A stretch of DNA of 64,000 nt from Glacieibacterium arshaanense (GCF_004681125.1 NZ_SIHO01000002.1:620001-684000), one strand, 5' to 3'. Shown: positions 26,744 through 35,796, numbered from the stretch's first letter. Numbers and translations: made by a program. Notes: a model not told the origin generated them from the sequence alone.

Positions 26744-26821
26744 GGGCCGCCGGCGGGCAGGGGCTTGCCCCTGCACCCAGACAATCGGGTGCAGGCCTCA
26801 GGCCTGCCCGCCGGAGGCTCT
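26743..26821 (+). repeat. REP-like element 8, short form
   Basis: Left arm GGGGCTTGCCCC subtype with an unusual outer base change (GGCCGCCGG), right arm GGCCTCAGGCC subtype. It starts on the last base of the RluE-like gene stop and ends 3 bases before the stop of the convergent GPH transporter gene. Confidence 0.92.
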
Positions 26822-26824
26822 AAC

Positions 26825-28321
26825 TCAATCCAGCAACCGCCGCGCCGCGAGCGCCGCGAGGTTGGCTTCATGGTCGCTGCGCGTCAGCTTGTAGAAGCTC
26901 AGCGCGAAGATCATCGCGAGCCAGAACGACAGCACGGCGGGCACATAAAGCGCGCCGAGCCGCCAGATGGCTTCCGGCGACACCTGTGTCGGGTCGGCGC
27001 CGGCTTTAAGGCCCGCAATGGTCAGCACGAACGAGGCGATGGTGACGCCGAGCCCGGAGACCAGCTTGCCGAGCAGGGTTGTCGACGACACGAACAGCCC
27101 TTCGGAACGGCGCCCGGTCTGGAGTTCGGATTGTTCGACAAGGTCGGCCATCATCGATGCGGCGAGGATCTGGAAGGCGATGATCAGCCCGACGTCGATC
27201 ACCGATGCCGTCAGCACGAACCAATAGACCCAGCCGACATTGCCCGGCGGCAATAGCCCGATCAGGCGGAGGAAGATCGGCAACGGCGCGCCAAGCACCG
27301 CGAGCAGCCCGATGATCAGCGCGCCCCGGCGCTTGCCCATGCGGCGCGTTGCAACGGGCGCGAGAATCCCGCCAACGACGGCCGACAGAAGCAGGCTGAA
27401 TGTCAGCAGCGCAATCTGCTGCGAACTGAAGCCCCAGAAATAGATGCTGATGTAGTTTGACAGCGATGCCGACACGCCGCCGGCAATCAGACCGAATGCC
27501 GAGGTCGCAAACAGCGCAAAAAACGAGCGGTTCGACAGCGTTTCGAAGATTTCGGAGAAGATGACCCGCAGCGTGCGCTGGCGGGCCGGCGGGGGTGACT
27601 TGAGAATGGGAATGCGGCGGTGCGTGCCAAGCGCGCAAACCAGAATGGCCACGAACAGCACCACCGAAGCGACGATACCATAGAGCCGGTAGGCGTCGCG
27701 GTTGAACTGGCCGTTGGGGACTGCCGGCGTTGAAAATGCCGGGAAGATGGCGCCGAACAGCAGCACCGCAATCAATATGCCGCCGACCCAGCCGAAAAAT
27801 GTACGCAGCGACAGCAGCGAACTGCGCGCATCATAATCATCGGTAAGTTCGGGCGCGAGCGCGCTGCTGGGAATTTCGTAGAATGAAAAGGCGACGCGGA
27901 TCAGCGTGCTGAGCCCGAGCAGATAGCCGAACAGCGCCATGTCCGACCAGCCGTGCGGCGGGTTCCACAGCATGAAATACAGCCCCGCCACCGGAATCAC
28001 CGCGGCATACATCAGCGGGTGGCGACGGCCCCAGCGGCTGTGCAGATTGTCCGAATAATAGCCGACGACCGGGTCGATCAGCGCATCGACAATCAGCCCG
28101 AGCGTGATCGCCAGCCCGACCAGCCGCGCATCGACACCGATGACCTGCGAATAGAACAGCAGCAGCAAAAACCCGAAGCCATTGTCCTTGACGCCGCTCG
28201 CCACCGACCCCAGCCCATAGGCGATGCGCATGGGCCGCGACGGTATCGGCAGAACGGGTACAGTTTTGGCGGGAGCGTTTGGCTCGAACTCGGCGTCAGC
28301 CGTTGCAGCGATTTCAGTCAT
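26825..28321 (-). CDS. GPH-family sugar/cation symporter (MFS)
   Basis: 498-residue, 12-helix transporter of the glycoside-pentoside-hexuronide family. Diagnostic segments are IAYGLGSVASGVKDNGFGFLLLLFY at the N-terminus, LIVDALIDPVVGYYSDNLHSRWGRRHPLM in the loop after helix 2, and SFYEIPSSALAPELTDDYDARSSLLSLR before helix 5. These carriers import glycosides with Na+ or H+. It is divergent from the M20 hydrolase/acylase pair with about 190 bases between starts, so a shared control region is plausible. Substrate unknown. Confidence 0.88.
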   Translation of the reverse strand: MTEIAATADAEFEPNAPAKTVPVLPIPSRPMRIAYGLGSVASGVKDNGFGFLLLLFYSQVIGVDARLVGLAITLGLIVDALIDPVVGYYSDNLHSRWGRRHPLMYAAVIPVAGLYFMLWNPPHGWSDMALFGYLLGLSTLIRVAFSFYEIPSSALAPELTDDYDARSSLLSLRTFFGWVGGILIAVLLFGAIFPAFSTPAVPNGQFNRDAYRLYGIVASVVLFVAILVCALGTHRRIPILKSPPPARQRTLRVIFSEIFETLSNRSFFALFATSAFGLIAGGVSASLSNYISIYFWGFSSQQIALLTFSLLLSAVVGGILAPVATRRMGKRRGALIIGLLAVLGAPLPIFLRLIGLLPPGNVGWVYWFVLTASVIDVGLIIAFQILAASMMADLVEQSELQTGRRSEGLFVSSTTLLGKLVSGLGVTIASFVLTIAGLKAGADPTQVSPEAIWRLGALYVPAVLSFWLAMIFALSFYKLTRSDHEANLAALAARRLLD

Positions 28322-28394
28322 GCGGGTGCAGCGGTATCATGGCGTTTGGTACTCCCCAATTCCGTGCGCCGGCTTTTGCCGACTGCAATTGGGT

Positions 28395-28408
28395 CACACG
28401 CTAGTGTG
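28395..28408. promoter_or_regulatory. CACAC-GCTA-GTGTG dyad between GPH and M20 genes
   Basis: Short inverted repeat roughly midway between the two divergent starts (28321 and 28511). It could be an operator or a chance dyad. Confidence is low. Confidence 0.25.
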
Positions 28409-28510
28409 CCATTTCAGGAACGACAAGCACCCTGTTGCGTCCGGTCAGGGTTCCGCACCCCGGCGACATGGGCTAGCGTGCCGCCAGCGAAATTCTGCGG
28501 GGAAGATGAC

Positions 28511-29986
28511 ATGGCGATGGTGCGCAATCTGTTGCTGGCGGGCGCCGGCGTTCTGGCAATCGGTGCGGCAGTGGTGGCGGTGCGGACGCTGACCTATGCG
28601 CCACCGTCGGCAGTCGATCTGTCGAAGGTGGCGCTGGTCGCGGTGCCGAAGTTCGACATCAACGCCGCCGCCGCGCATCTGGGCGAGGCTGTGCGCTTCC
28701 AGACAGTGTCGCATCAGGACAAGGCCGACAACGACCTGACGCAGTGGGACGCGCTGCACGCCTGGTTGCAGGCGACCTACCCCGCCGTCCACAAGGTCAT
28801 GCGCCGCGAGGTCATTGCCGACCATGCATTGCTCTACACCTGGCCGGGCAGCGACGCGTCGCTGCCGCCGCTGATCATGATGGCGCATCAGGATGTCGTG
28901 CCGGTCAGCGAGGGCACCGAAGGCGACTGGACGCACCCGCCGTTTTCGGGCGTGGTTGCTGACGGCGCGGTCTGGGGCCGCGGCAGCATCGACGACAAGG
29001 GCGCGCTGATCGGGCTGTTCGAAGCGTTCGAGACTTTGGCGAACAGCGGTTTCGTGCCGAGCCGGACGATCCTACTGGTATCGGGGCATGACGAGGAAGC
29101 CGGCGGCAGCGGCGCGGTTGCGGTGGCGGCGGCGCTCAAGGCGCGCGGCGTCAAGGCGTTGCTGACGCTCGATGAGGGCAGCGCCATCGTCAAGGACAAC
29201 CCCGTCACCGGCGGGCCGGCGATTCTCATCGGCATTGCGGAGAAGGGCTACGGTACGCTCGAAGTGACCGCCAAGGGCGCCGGCGGCCATTCATCGATGC
29301 CGCCGCCCGAAACCGCGGTCGGCACGCTGGCGCACGCAATCGTCGCGATCACCGGCAACCCGTTTCCGCTGCGCTTCAGCGGCCCCGGCGCGATGATGCT
29401 CGAAGCGCTGGCGCCGGCGGCGAAATGGCCGGTGCGCATGGCGGTCGCCAACCAATGGCTGTTTTCGGGCATGCTGACCAAGCAGATGGCGGCCACGCCG
29501 ACGGGAGCGGCGATGCTGCACACGACAATCGCGCCGACGATGCTGGAGGGTAGCCCCAAGGAGAATGTGCTGCCGGCGACCGCACTGGCGCGCATCAACT
29601 ACCGCATCGCGCCGTCGGACAGCTCGGCGGACGTGCTGACGCATACCAAGAAGGCGCTGGGCAGCATCCCGGTGACGCTGGCGTGGAACCGGCCGCCGCG
29701 TGAACCGTCGCCGGTATCGTCGACCAATTCCGAAGGCTGGAAATGGGTTGCGGCAAGTGCGGCCGCGGCCAGCCCCGGCAATCCGCTGGCACCTTCGCTG
29801 GTGGTTGCGGGCACCGACAGCCGCTCGATGAGCGAGGTGTCGGCCGACGTCTACCGCTTCCAGCCGATCGAGCTGACGATGGTCGAGACCAAGATGATCC
29901 ACGGCACCAACGAGCATATGACGCTCGCCAATCTGCAACGTACGATCAGCTATTGCACGCAGCTTGTCGCGAGCGCGGCGAAGTGA
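28511..29986 (+). CDS. M20 family metallohydrolase, PM20D1/CPS1-like
   Basis: 491-residue di-zinc amidohydrolase with an N-terminal hydrophobic signal or anchor (about 5-25). Metal site residues: H126 and D128 in MAHQDVVPV, bridging D161 in GSIDDKG, catalytic E195 in SGHDEEAGG. The dimerisation or lid domain follows about residue 250 (GGHSSMPPPETAVGTL). Family members cut peptides or N-fatty-acyl amino acids. RBS GGGGAAG precedes ATG 28511. The stop overlaps the GTG start of the acylase gene by four bases (GTGA), so the two proteins are made together and probably act on related amides in the periplasm. Confidence 0.88.
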   Translation: MAMVRNLLLAGAGVLAIGAAVVAVRTLTYAPPSAVDLSKVALVAVPKFDINAAAAHLGEAVRFQTVSHQDKADNDLTQWDALHAWLQATYPAVHKVMRREVIADHALLYTWPGSDASLPPLIMMAHQDVVPVSEGTEGDWTHPPFSGVVADGAVWGRGSIDDKGALIGLFEAFETLANSGFVPSRTILLVSGHDEEAGGSGAVAVAAALKARGVKALLTLDEGSAIVKDNPVTGGPAILIGIAEKGYGTLEVTAKGAGGHSSMPPPETAVGTLAHAIVAITGNPFPLRFSGPGAMMLEALAPAAKWPVRMAVANQWLFSGMLTKQMAATPTGAAMLHTTIAPTMLEGSPKENVLPATALARINYRIAPSDSSADVLTHTKKALGSIPVTLAWNRPPREPSPVSSTNSEGWKWVAASAAAASPGNPLAPSLVVAGTDSRSMSEVSADVYRFQPIELTMVETKMIHGTNEHMTLANLQRTISYCTQLVASAAK

Positions 29987-32154
29987 GGCTGTGGCGCGGC
30001 GGGGCAGCGCTGGGGCTGGTACTCGCGGCGCTGCCGCTCGCTGCGGCGGACAATCCGGCGAGCTGGCGCGCACAGGCGGCGAAGGTCGATATCGTCCGCG
30101 ACGACTGGGGCATCGCGCATATCCACGGCAAGACCGACGCCGATGCGGTGTTCGGGATGATCTACGCGCAGGCCGAAGACGACTTCAACCGCGTCGAAAC
30201 CAACTATCTGGTGGCGCTCGGGCGGCTGGCGGAGGCCGAGGGGCCGTCGGCAGTGGCGCAGGATTTGCGGACGCGGCTGTTCATCGACCCCGCCGATTTG
30301 CAGGCGCGCTACGCCAAGGCGCCGGCGTGGCTCAAGGCGCTGGCGGTCAGCTGGGCCGATGCGCTCAATTTCTATCTGGCGACGCACCCGGAGGTTAAAC
30401 CGCGCGCGCTGACGCATTTCGAACCATGGATGACGCTGGCGTTCAGCGAAGGCAGCATCGGCGGCGATATCGAACGCATCAACCTCGCTGGCGTCGCCAA
30501 GCTCTATGTACCCGACGTGCAGGTGGCATCTGCCAACCCGAAGGATTTTGTCGAACCCAGCGGCTCGAACGGCATCGCTATCGCGCCCGCCAACACCGCC
30601 GACGGCCATGCGCTGCTGCTCATCAACCCGCACACCAGCTTCTATTTCCGTGCCGAACAGCAGGTCACCAGCGATGCCGGACTCAACGCCTATGGCGCCG
30701 CGACCTGGGGGCAATTCTTCGTCTACCAGGGCTTCAACGCGCACGCCGGCTGGATGCACACAACCAGCAGCGTCGACAGCATCGACGAGTTCGCCGAAAC
30801 GCTGGCGCTTACCGGCGCCGGGCCCAGCGGCTACATGCACGGCGGCAAGCTGCAGCCGATCATCACGAAGCAGATTACGCTGAACGTGCGACAAAGCGAC
30901 GGCACTCTCAAGCCGCGCAGCTTCACCACCTGGGCGACCTTGCACGGCCCGATCGTCCGCCGCGAAGGCGACCGCTGGATCAGCGCCAGCCTGATGCACA
31001 TGCCCGTCGAGGCGCTCAGCCAGTCGTTCCTGCGCACCAAGGCGCAGAACTATGCCGACTTTGCCAAGGTCATGCAGCTCGGCGCCAATTCGACCAACAA
31101 CACGGTGTTCGCCGACAGGCAAGGCACCATCGCCTTCCTGCCGCCGCAGTTCATCCCGCGCCGCACCGACAGCGTCGATCGCACCAAGCCCGTCGACGGC
31201 AGCAACGCCGCGCTCGACTGGCAGGGCGTGCTGCCGCTGAGCGAAACCCCGGCGATCATCAACCCCGCCACCGGCTGGGTCGCCAATTCGAACAACGGGC
31301 CGTGGAGCGCCGCCGGCAGCGCCAGCCCGGTGCGCGCCAGCTTCCCGCGCTACATCGACAGCGTCGGCGAAAACCCGCGCGGCGTGCACTCGACGCGGCT
31401 GTTCGACGGCAAGCGCGGCTGGTCGCTGAACGGGCTGGTGACTGCGGCCTACGACCCGGCGCTGCCGGCGTTCGACCTGATGCTGCCGCCGTTGTTCGCG
31501 GCCTATGATGCGCTGCCCGCGAATGACGCGCAGCGCGCGCGCCTCGCCGACCCCATCGCCGCGCTGCGTGGCTGGGACCGGCGCTGGGCGACGACATCGG
31601 TGCCGACGTCGCTCGCGGTATTTTGGGCCGAGGAGATGTGGCGCCTGACGTCTGCGCCGTATCAGGGCGTCGGCATGAGCATCTTTGACGATGTGCTGTC
31701 GCGCACGACGCCGGCACAGAAGCTCGGCGCGCTCGATACGGCCGTGGCGCGGCTGTCAGGCGACTTCGGCAAATGGGCGACGCCGTGGGGGGAAATCAAC
31801 CGCTTCCAACGCCTTGATGACAGCATCGCGCCGCACTTCGATGACAGCAAACCCAGCCTGCCTGTCGGCTTCACCGTGGGGCGCTGGGGATCGTTGGCAT
31901 CTTTCGATGCGCGCGCCTGGCCGGGAACGAAACGCTACTATGGCAACAGCGGCAACAGTTTCGTCGCCGTCGTCGAATTCGGCCCGCGCGTGAAGGCCCG
32001 CGCCGTCAACGCCGGCGGCCAGAGCGGCCACCCCGGGTCACCCCACTTCGACGATCAAGCGCAGCGTTACACCACCGGCGACCTGCGCGCGGTTTACTAT
32101 TACCCTGACGAACTGGCGGGACATGTCGCGCGGCGGTACCGGCCGGGGGAGTGA
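29983..32154 (+). CDS. Penicillin acylase family (Ntn) amidohydrolase
   Basis: 723-residue secreted Ntn hydrolase. The signal peptide is VRLWRGGAALGLVLAALPLAAADN. The alpha-chain region (about 24-194) includes VDIVRDDWGIAHIHGKTDADAVFG, the conserved entry segment of penicillin/AHL acylases. The autocatalytic cleavage site is EPSGSNGIAI, with Ser195 as the likely new N-terminal nucleophile of the beta chain. GTG 29983 lies inside the preceding M20 stop (GTGA). Known relatives remove acyl groups from homoserine lactones, penicillins or cyclic lipopeptides. Substrate choice cannot be read from sequence. The TGA stop is 4 bases from a REP-like element. Confidence 0.88.
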   Translation: MRLWRGGAALGLVLAALPLAAADNPASWRAQAAKVDIVRDDWGIAHIHGKTDADAVFGMIYAQAEDDFNRVETNYLVALGRLAEAEGPSAVAQDLRTRLFIDPADLQARYAKAPAWLKALAVSWADALNFYLATHPEVKPRALTHFEPWMTLAFSEGSIGGDIERINLAGVAKLYVPDVQVASANPKDFVEPSGSNGIAIAPANTADGHALLLINPHTSFYFRAEQQVTSDAGLNAYGAATWGQFFVYQGFNAHAGWMHTTSSVDSIDEFAETLALTGAGPSGYMHGGKLQPIITKQITLNVRQSDGTLKPRSFTTWATLHGPIVRREGDRWISASLMHMPVEALSQSFLRTKAQNYADFAKVMQLGANSTNNTVFADRQGTIAFLPPQFIPRRTDSVDRTKPVDGSNAALDWQGVLPLSETPAIINPATGWVANSNNGPWSAAGSASPVRASFPRYIDSVGENPRGVHSTRLFDGKRGWSLNGLVTAAYDPALPAFDLMLPPLFAAYDALPANDAQRARLADPIAALRGWDRRWATTSVPTSLAVFWAEEMWRLTSAPYQGVGMSIFDDVLSRTTPAQKLGALDTAVARLSGDFGKWATPWGEINRFQRLDDSIAPHFDDSKPSLPVGFTVGRWGSLASFDARAWPGTKRYYGNSGNSFVAVVEFGPRVKARAVNAGGQSGHPGSPHFDDQAQRYTTGDLRAVYYYPDELAGHVARRYRPGE

Positions 32155-32158
32155 GATA

Positions 32159-32287
32159 AGAGCCTCCGGCGGGCAGGCCGCAGGCCTGCACCATAGGTTT
32201 GGGGTGGTGCTGCAGGAACTGACGCCGGCTAGTCGTGCGCGCCCCAAACTATAGGTGCAGGCCTGCGGCCTGCCCGCCGGAGGCCCT
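32159..32287 (+). repeat. REP-like element 9, long form
   Basis: Both arms carry the GGCCGCAGGCC/GGCCTGCGGCC subtype. The core holds GACGCCGG and extra inverted flanks (AGTTTGGGG-like). It begins 4 bases after the acylase TGA and ends on the TAA of the convergent RoxA-like gene. Confidence 0.9.
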
Positions 32288-33435
32288 TAATCTGCAAACC
32301 CCAAACTACCTTGGTTGATCAACGCTTCGAGCAATTCCACCGCCGCCGCAGACTTCGCTAACGCCGGGTCAGCCGCGATGCGCGGCTGCGCGCACAGCCG
32401 TTCGGCCAGCGCGGCGGTTTCGCCGCTGCAGTCGATGCCATCGCCGTCGACGAACAGCGTCAGGGCGTCGGCGCCGGTGCGGACGAAGGCGAAGCGGCTG
32501 GCGGGGTTGCGTTCGAGGGCGGCGCCGCGGTCGAGGGCCTTGCGCAGCGCCTTGGTGCTGGTGGTGTCGTCGGGGGTGTAGTCGGCGTCGGGGTATTTGG
32601 GGGTGCTGGTGAAGCTGCCGAACCAGCGCGCGAAGCCGGCGCGGTCGTTGAGTTTTTCGCTGACCATGGCGTGCAGGCGATCGAGCGCGGCGGGCGCTAT
32701 TTCGCCAGGGTTGGTTTGCGGGGCGAGGTCGGGGTCGCCGTAGCGGTCGTCGTCGGCGAGTTCGGCCAGCAGATGGTCGCACCAGTGCGCGATCAGTTCT
32801 GCGCGTGACGGGGCGCGGAAGCCGACCGAATAGGTCATGCAGTCATCGCCAACGGCAACGCCGTCATGCGCGAAGCGCGGCGGCAGGTAGAGGATGTCGC
32901 CGGGCTCAAGAATCCATTCGTCGGTGGCAGTGAAGTTTGCGAGCAGGCGCAATTCATCGTTGGGCAGCATCACCGCGTCGGCATCGGCGATTGGCCCGAC
33001 TTGCCAGCGCCGGCGGCCGAGGCCCTGGATCAGGAATACGTCATATTGGTCGAAGTGCGGTCCGACGCCGCCACCGTCGCTGGCGTAGCTGACCATGACG
33101 TCATCGATGCGCCAGTTCGGCACGAAGCGGAACGGCTCGATAAGCGCGGCAACGTCGGGAACGATCTGGTCGACCGCCTGCACGAGCAGCGTCCACGGAT
33201 GCTTCCCGGTCTTGGCGAAGCGCTTTTGCGCAAACGGTCCGTGCTCGACCTTCCAGTCGCCCGCCTTGCGCGTCACCAGCCGCGCCTCGACGCCGTCCTC
33301 GCACGCGAGACCGGCAAGGTCGTCGGGGTCGAGCGGGTTCTGCCAGTGCGCCCAGGAGTTGCGGATCAGGCAAGGCGTCTTCTGCCAATGGTCGCGCAGG
33401 AAGGCGGCGGCATCGAATTTGTCGGGGTGCATCAC
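32287..33435 (-). CDS. Cupin/JmjC ribosomal protein hydroxylase (RoxA/YcfD-like)
   Basis: 382-residue Fe(II)/2-oxoglutarate oxygenase. The JmjC-like iron triad is H127 and D129 in GPHFDQYD and H190 in PRFAHDG. The N-terminus DAAAFLRDHWQKTPCLIRN is highly typical of YcfD, which hydroxylates an Arg of ribosomal protein L16. The C-terminal winged-helix-like dimerisation part (about 220-380) is present. Two adjacent ATGs make the start ambiguous by one residue. Stop overlaps a REP-like element. Confidence 0.88.
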   Translation of the reverse strand: MMHPDKFDAAAFLRDHWQKTPCLIRNSWAHWQNPLDPDDLAGLACEDGVEARLVTRKAGDWKVEHGPFAQKRFAKTGKHPWTLLVQAVDQIVPDVAALIEPFRFVPNWRIDDVMVSYASDGGGVGPHFDQYDVFLIQGLGRRRWQVGPIADADAVMLPNDELRLLANFTATDEWILEPGDILYLPPRFAHDGVAVGDDCMTYSVGFRAPSRAELIAHWCDHLLAELADDDRYGDPDLAPQTNPGEIAPAALDRLHAMVSEKLNDRAGFARWFGSFTSTPKYPDADYTPDDTTSTKALRKALDRGAALERNPASRFAFVRTGADALTLFVDGDGIDCSGETAALAERLCAQPRIAADPALAKSAAAVELLEALINQGSLGFAD

Positions 33436-33640
33436 AGGCTCGCAGCGCTACGGCGACGGCAGGCGCGCCGTCGAATGTCCTTTGGCAGTGCGGCGGGCAA
33501 ATTGACAGCGCACTGTCGCATGTTGCGACGGTGCGCCATTGTGCAATCGCGTGCGACAGCGCAGACTGGGTACCGGGTCAGCATGGCGTCGGGTTTCTGC
33601 GGTGCAGGACCTGGTGGCAGGCGTCCGAAGGGGGGCGGGC

Positions 33641-35746
33641 GTGTCGGAATACCGCTACAAGGCGTTCATCAGCTACAGCTGGGCCGATGCCAAATGGGCC
33701 AAGTGGCTGCTTGGCGCGATCGAGACCTATCGCACACCGGCGGCGCTGGTCGGACAGGAGGGGCGCTACGGTCCCGTACCGGCGCGACTGCGGCCGCTGT
33801 TCAAGGACCGCGAGGAGCAGCCCGCGAGTGCGGGTATCGGCAGCGCGCTCGATGAAGCGCTGGCCAGTTCGGAATTTCTGATCGTCATTTGCTCGCCGCG
33901 TGCGGCCGCGTCGAAATGGGTCAATCATGAAATCGCCTGGTTCAAGACGCACCGTGATCCGTCGCGCATTCTCGCGCTTATTGTCGACGGAGAACCCGGC
34001 ACGGCGCTGCACCCGGCGCCGCATGGGCAGGACTGCTTTCCCAAGGCGCTGACGCACATCGTCAACGCTGACCTGACGGTGACGCATGCCCGTGCCGATG
34101 CACCTCTGGCCGCCGATGCGCGCAAGGTCGGTGACGGCAAGACCAACGCCAAGCTCAAACTTGTGGCGGCGATGCTCGGCGTCGGCCTCGACGAGCTTGT
34201 CAACCGCGACGTGCGGCGCCGGGCGTTGCGGGCGCGGCTCATCGCCAGTGCGTCACTGGCACTCGCGGCGGTGATGGCGGTGCTGGCGTGGTTCGCCGTG
34301 CAGGCCCGCAACGAGGCGCAGCAGCAGCGCGCCGCGGCCGATGGACTGGTCGAATTCATGCTCACCGACCTGCGCGAAAAACTCGAACCCGTCGGCCGGC
34401 TCGATGCGCTCGATGTCGTGGGGAAGCGCGCGCTGACCTATTACGGCGAACAGCCAACTGGCGATCTCGACGCCGATGCGCTCGGGCGCCGCGCGCGGGC
34501 GCTGCATCTGGTCGGCGAAGTCCGCGACTTGCGCGGCGACAGCGAGGGCGCGCTCAACGCCTTCAAGCAGGCCGCCGCGACAACACAGGAACTGTTGGCC
34601 CGCGACCCCCGCGACGGCCAGCGCATCTTTGACCATGCCCAAAGCGTCTATTGGGTGGGGTATGTCGCGTATCAACGCGGTGAATCCACGATCGCCGAGC
34701 CGGCTTTCCGCGATTACAAGCGCTTGGCGCAGCAGCTGGTGGCACTCGACCCCGGCAACGACGACTGGCAGATGGAATTGTCCTATGCCGAGGGCAACCT
34801 CGGAACGTTCCTGCTCGGCCAGAAGCGCTATGCAGAGGCCGAGCGGGCGTTTGCTGCCGAAGTCGCCATTGTCGACGCCTTGGCCGCCAAGACACCGCGC
34901 GACATGGACCGGCAACTCGCGGTTGCCGAGTCGATGGCGCCGCTGGCGCTGACACGGCGCATGCGCGATGATCCGGCCGGTGCGCGTGCAGCACTCGAAC
35001 GCGAAACGGCGATTTATCGCAAGGTGCTTGGCGCCGACCCGAAGAACGCGACCGCCAAGCGCGGGCTGCTGGTGGCGATGGCGTCATCGGGCGCGGTATT
35101 GCTGGCCCAGGGCGACATCGCCGCAGCGCTGGCGGCCAATCGCGCCGCCGACGATGCGGTCGGCGAGTTGCTCGTCATCGACCCGTCGAACAGCCAATGG
35201 ACCGAATTTCGTGTGCGCATCCGGACGGCGCTTGCCGAGATTTTGCTTTATGTCGATGACCTTGCTGCCAGCCGGTCGGCCACTGTGAGCGCCCGCTATT
35301 ATCTCAACACTCTGACGGCCAAGGACCGGCACAACCATGTCTGGAATGCGATGCTGCCCGGCCGGCTCGGCTATATCGAAGCGCAGCAACTCCGACATGA
35401 GCGCAAATATGCCGAGGCTGCCGAACGCTTGTCGGCTTCGATCCGCCATGCTGGCGAACAAGCCTACGCCGCTGATTCCGATGCCGACTTCACGATGGGA
35501 TTGATGCTGCTGCTGCAGGGCGAGCTGGCCCAGAAGCGCGGCAACGATGCCGACGCGCGCGCCGCGTGGCAGCAGGCACGACAGTTGACCGGCGATAGCG
35601 GCGACGTCGAATCGCGGATGCTTGCGGTTCGCTATATCGCGCTGGACCGCCTCGACCAGCCGGTTGCTGCCGGCGCCATTGCCGCAGCGCTCGACAAGCG
35701 CGGTTACCGCCACCCACTTTATACGCAGGCACGAACGCCTGGCTGA
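33641..35746 (+). CDS. TIR-domain, single-TM, TPR-repeat protein
   Basis: 701-residue protein of three parts. The N-terminal TIR domain (about 4-145) begins YKAFISYSWADAKWAKWLL and contains SKWVNHEI with E97 at the position of the catalytic Glu of NAD-cleaving TIRs. One transmembrane helix lies at about 200-220 (IASASLALAAVMAVLAWFAV). The rest, about 480 residues, is alpha-helical TPR-like, with repeats such as AEPAFRDYKRLAQQLVALDPGNDDWQ. Start is GTG 33641 behind AAGGGGGG. The final codons (PG and TGA) fall at the border of a duplicated downstream segment, so the C-terminus may have been altered. Role is unknown: signalling or defence are both possible. Confidence 0.82.
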   Translation: MSEYRYKAFISYSWADAKWAKWLLGAIETYRTPAALVGQEGRYGPVPARLRPLFKDREEQPASAGIGSALDEALASSEFLIVICSPRAAASKWVNHEIAWFKTHRDPSRILALIVDGEPGTALHPAPHGQDCFPKALTHIVNADLTVTHARADAPLAADARKVGDGKTNAKLKLVAAMLGVGLDELVNRDVRRRALRARLIASASLALAAVMAVLAWFAVQARNEAQQQRAAADGLVEFMLTDLREKLEPVGRLDALDVVGKRALTYYGEQPTGDLDADALGRRARALHLVGEVRDLRGDSEGALNAFKQAAATTQELLARDPRDGQRIFDHAQSVYWVGYVAYQRGESTIAEPAFRDYKRLAQQLVALDPGNDDWQMELSYAEGNLGTFLLGQKRYAEAERAFAAEVAIVDALAAKTPRDMDRQLAVAESMAPLALTRRMRDDPAGARAALERETAIYRKVLGADPKNATAKRGLLVAMASSGAVLLAQGDIAAALAANRAADDAVGELLVIDPSNSQWTEFRVRIRTALAEILLYVDDLAASRSATVSARYYLNTLTAKDRHNHVWNAMLPGRLGYIEAQQLRHERKYAEAAERLSASIRHAGEQAYAADSDADFTMGLMLLLQGELAQKRGNDADARAAWQQARQLTGDSGDVESRMLAVRYIALDRLDQPVAAGAIAAALDKRGYRHPLYTQARTPG

Positions 35747-35772
35747 TTGCCGGATGGAGCCGGCAGCCAGCC
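35741..35772 (-). terminator. Imperfect hairpin at the end of paralog 1
   Basis: GGCTGATTGCCGG pairs with CCGGCAGCCAGCC (about 11 of 13), downstream of the paralog 1 stop on the minus strand. A homologous stretch lies at 36531, downstream of paralog 2. No T-run follows. It contains the TIR gene stop on the plus strand. Confidence 0.4.
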
Positions 35773-35796
35773 AAGCGCGTGTGTCTAGTGGCTAGC

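Noticed and set aside
7918-32287. CRISPR-like appearance of recurring GCCTCCGGCGGGCAGG units
   Set aside because: Copies are kilobases apart, inverted in pairs, and have no regularly spaced spacers or cas genes. They are dispersed palindromic elements.
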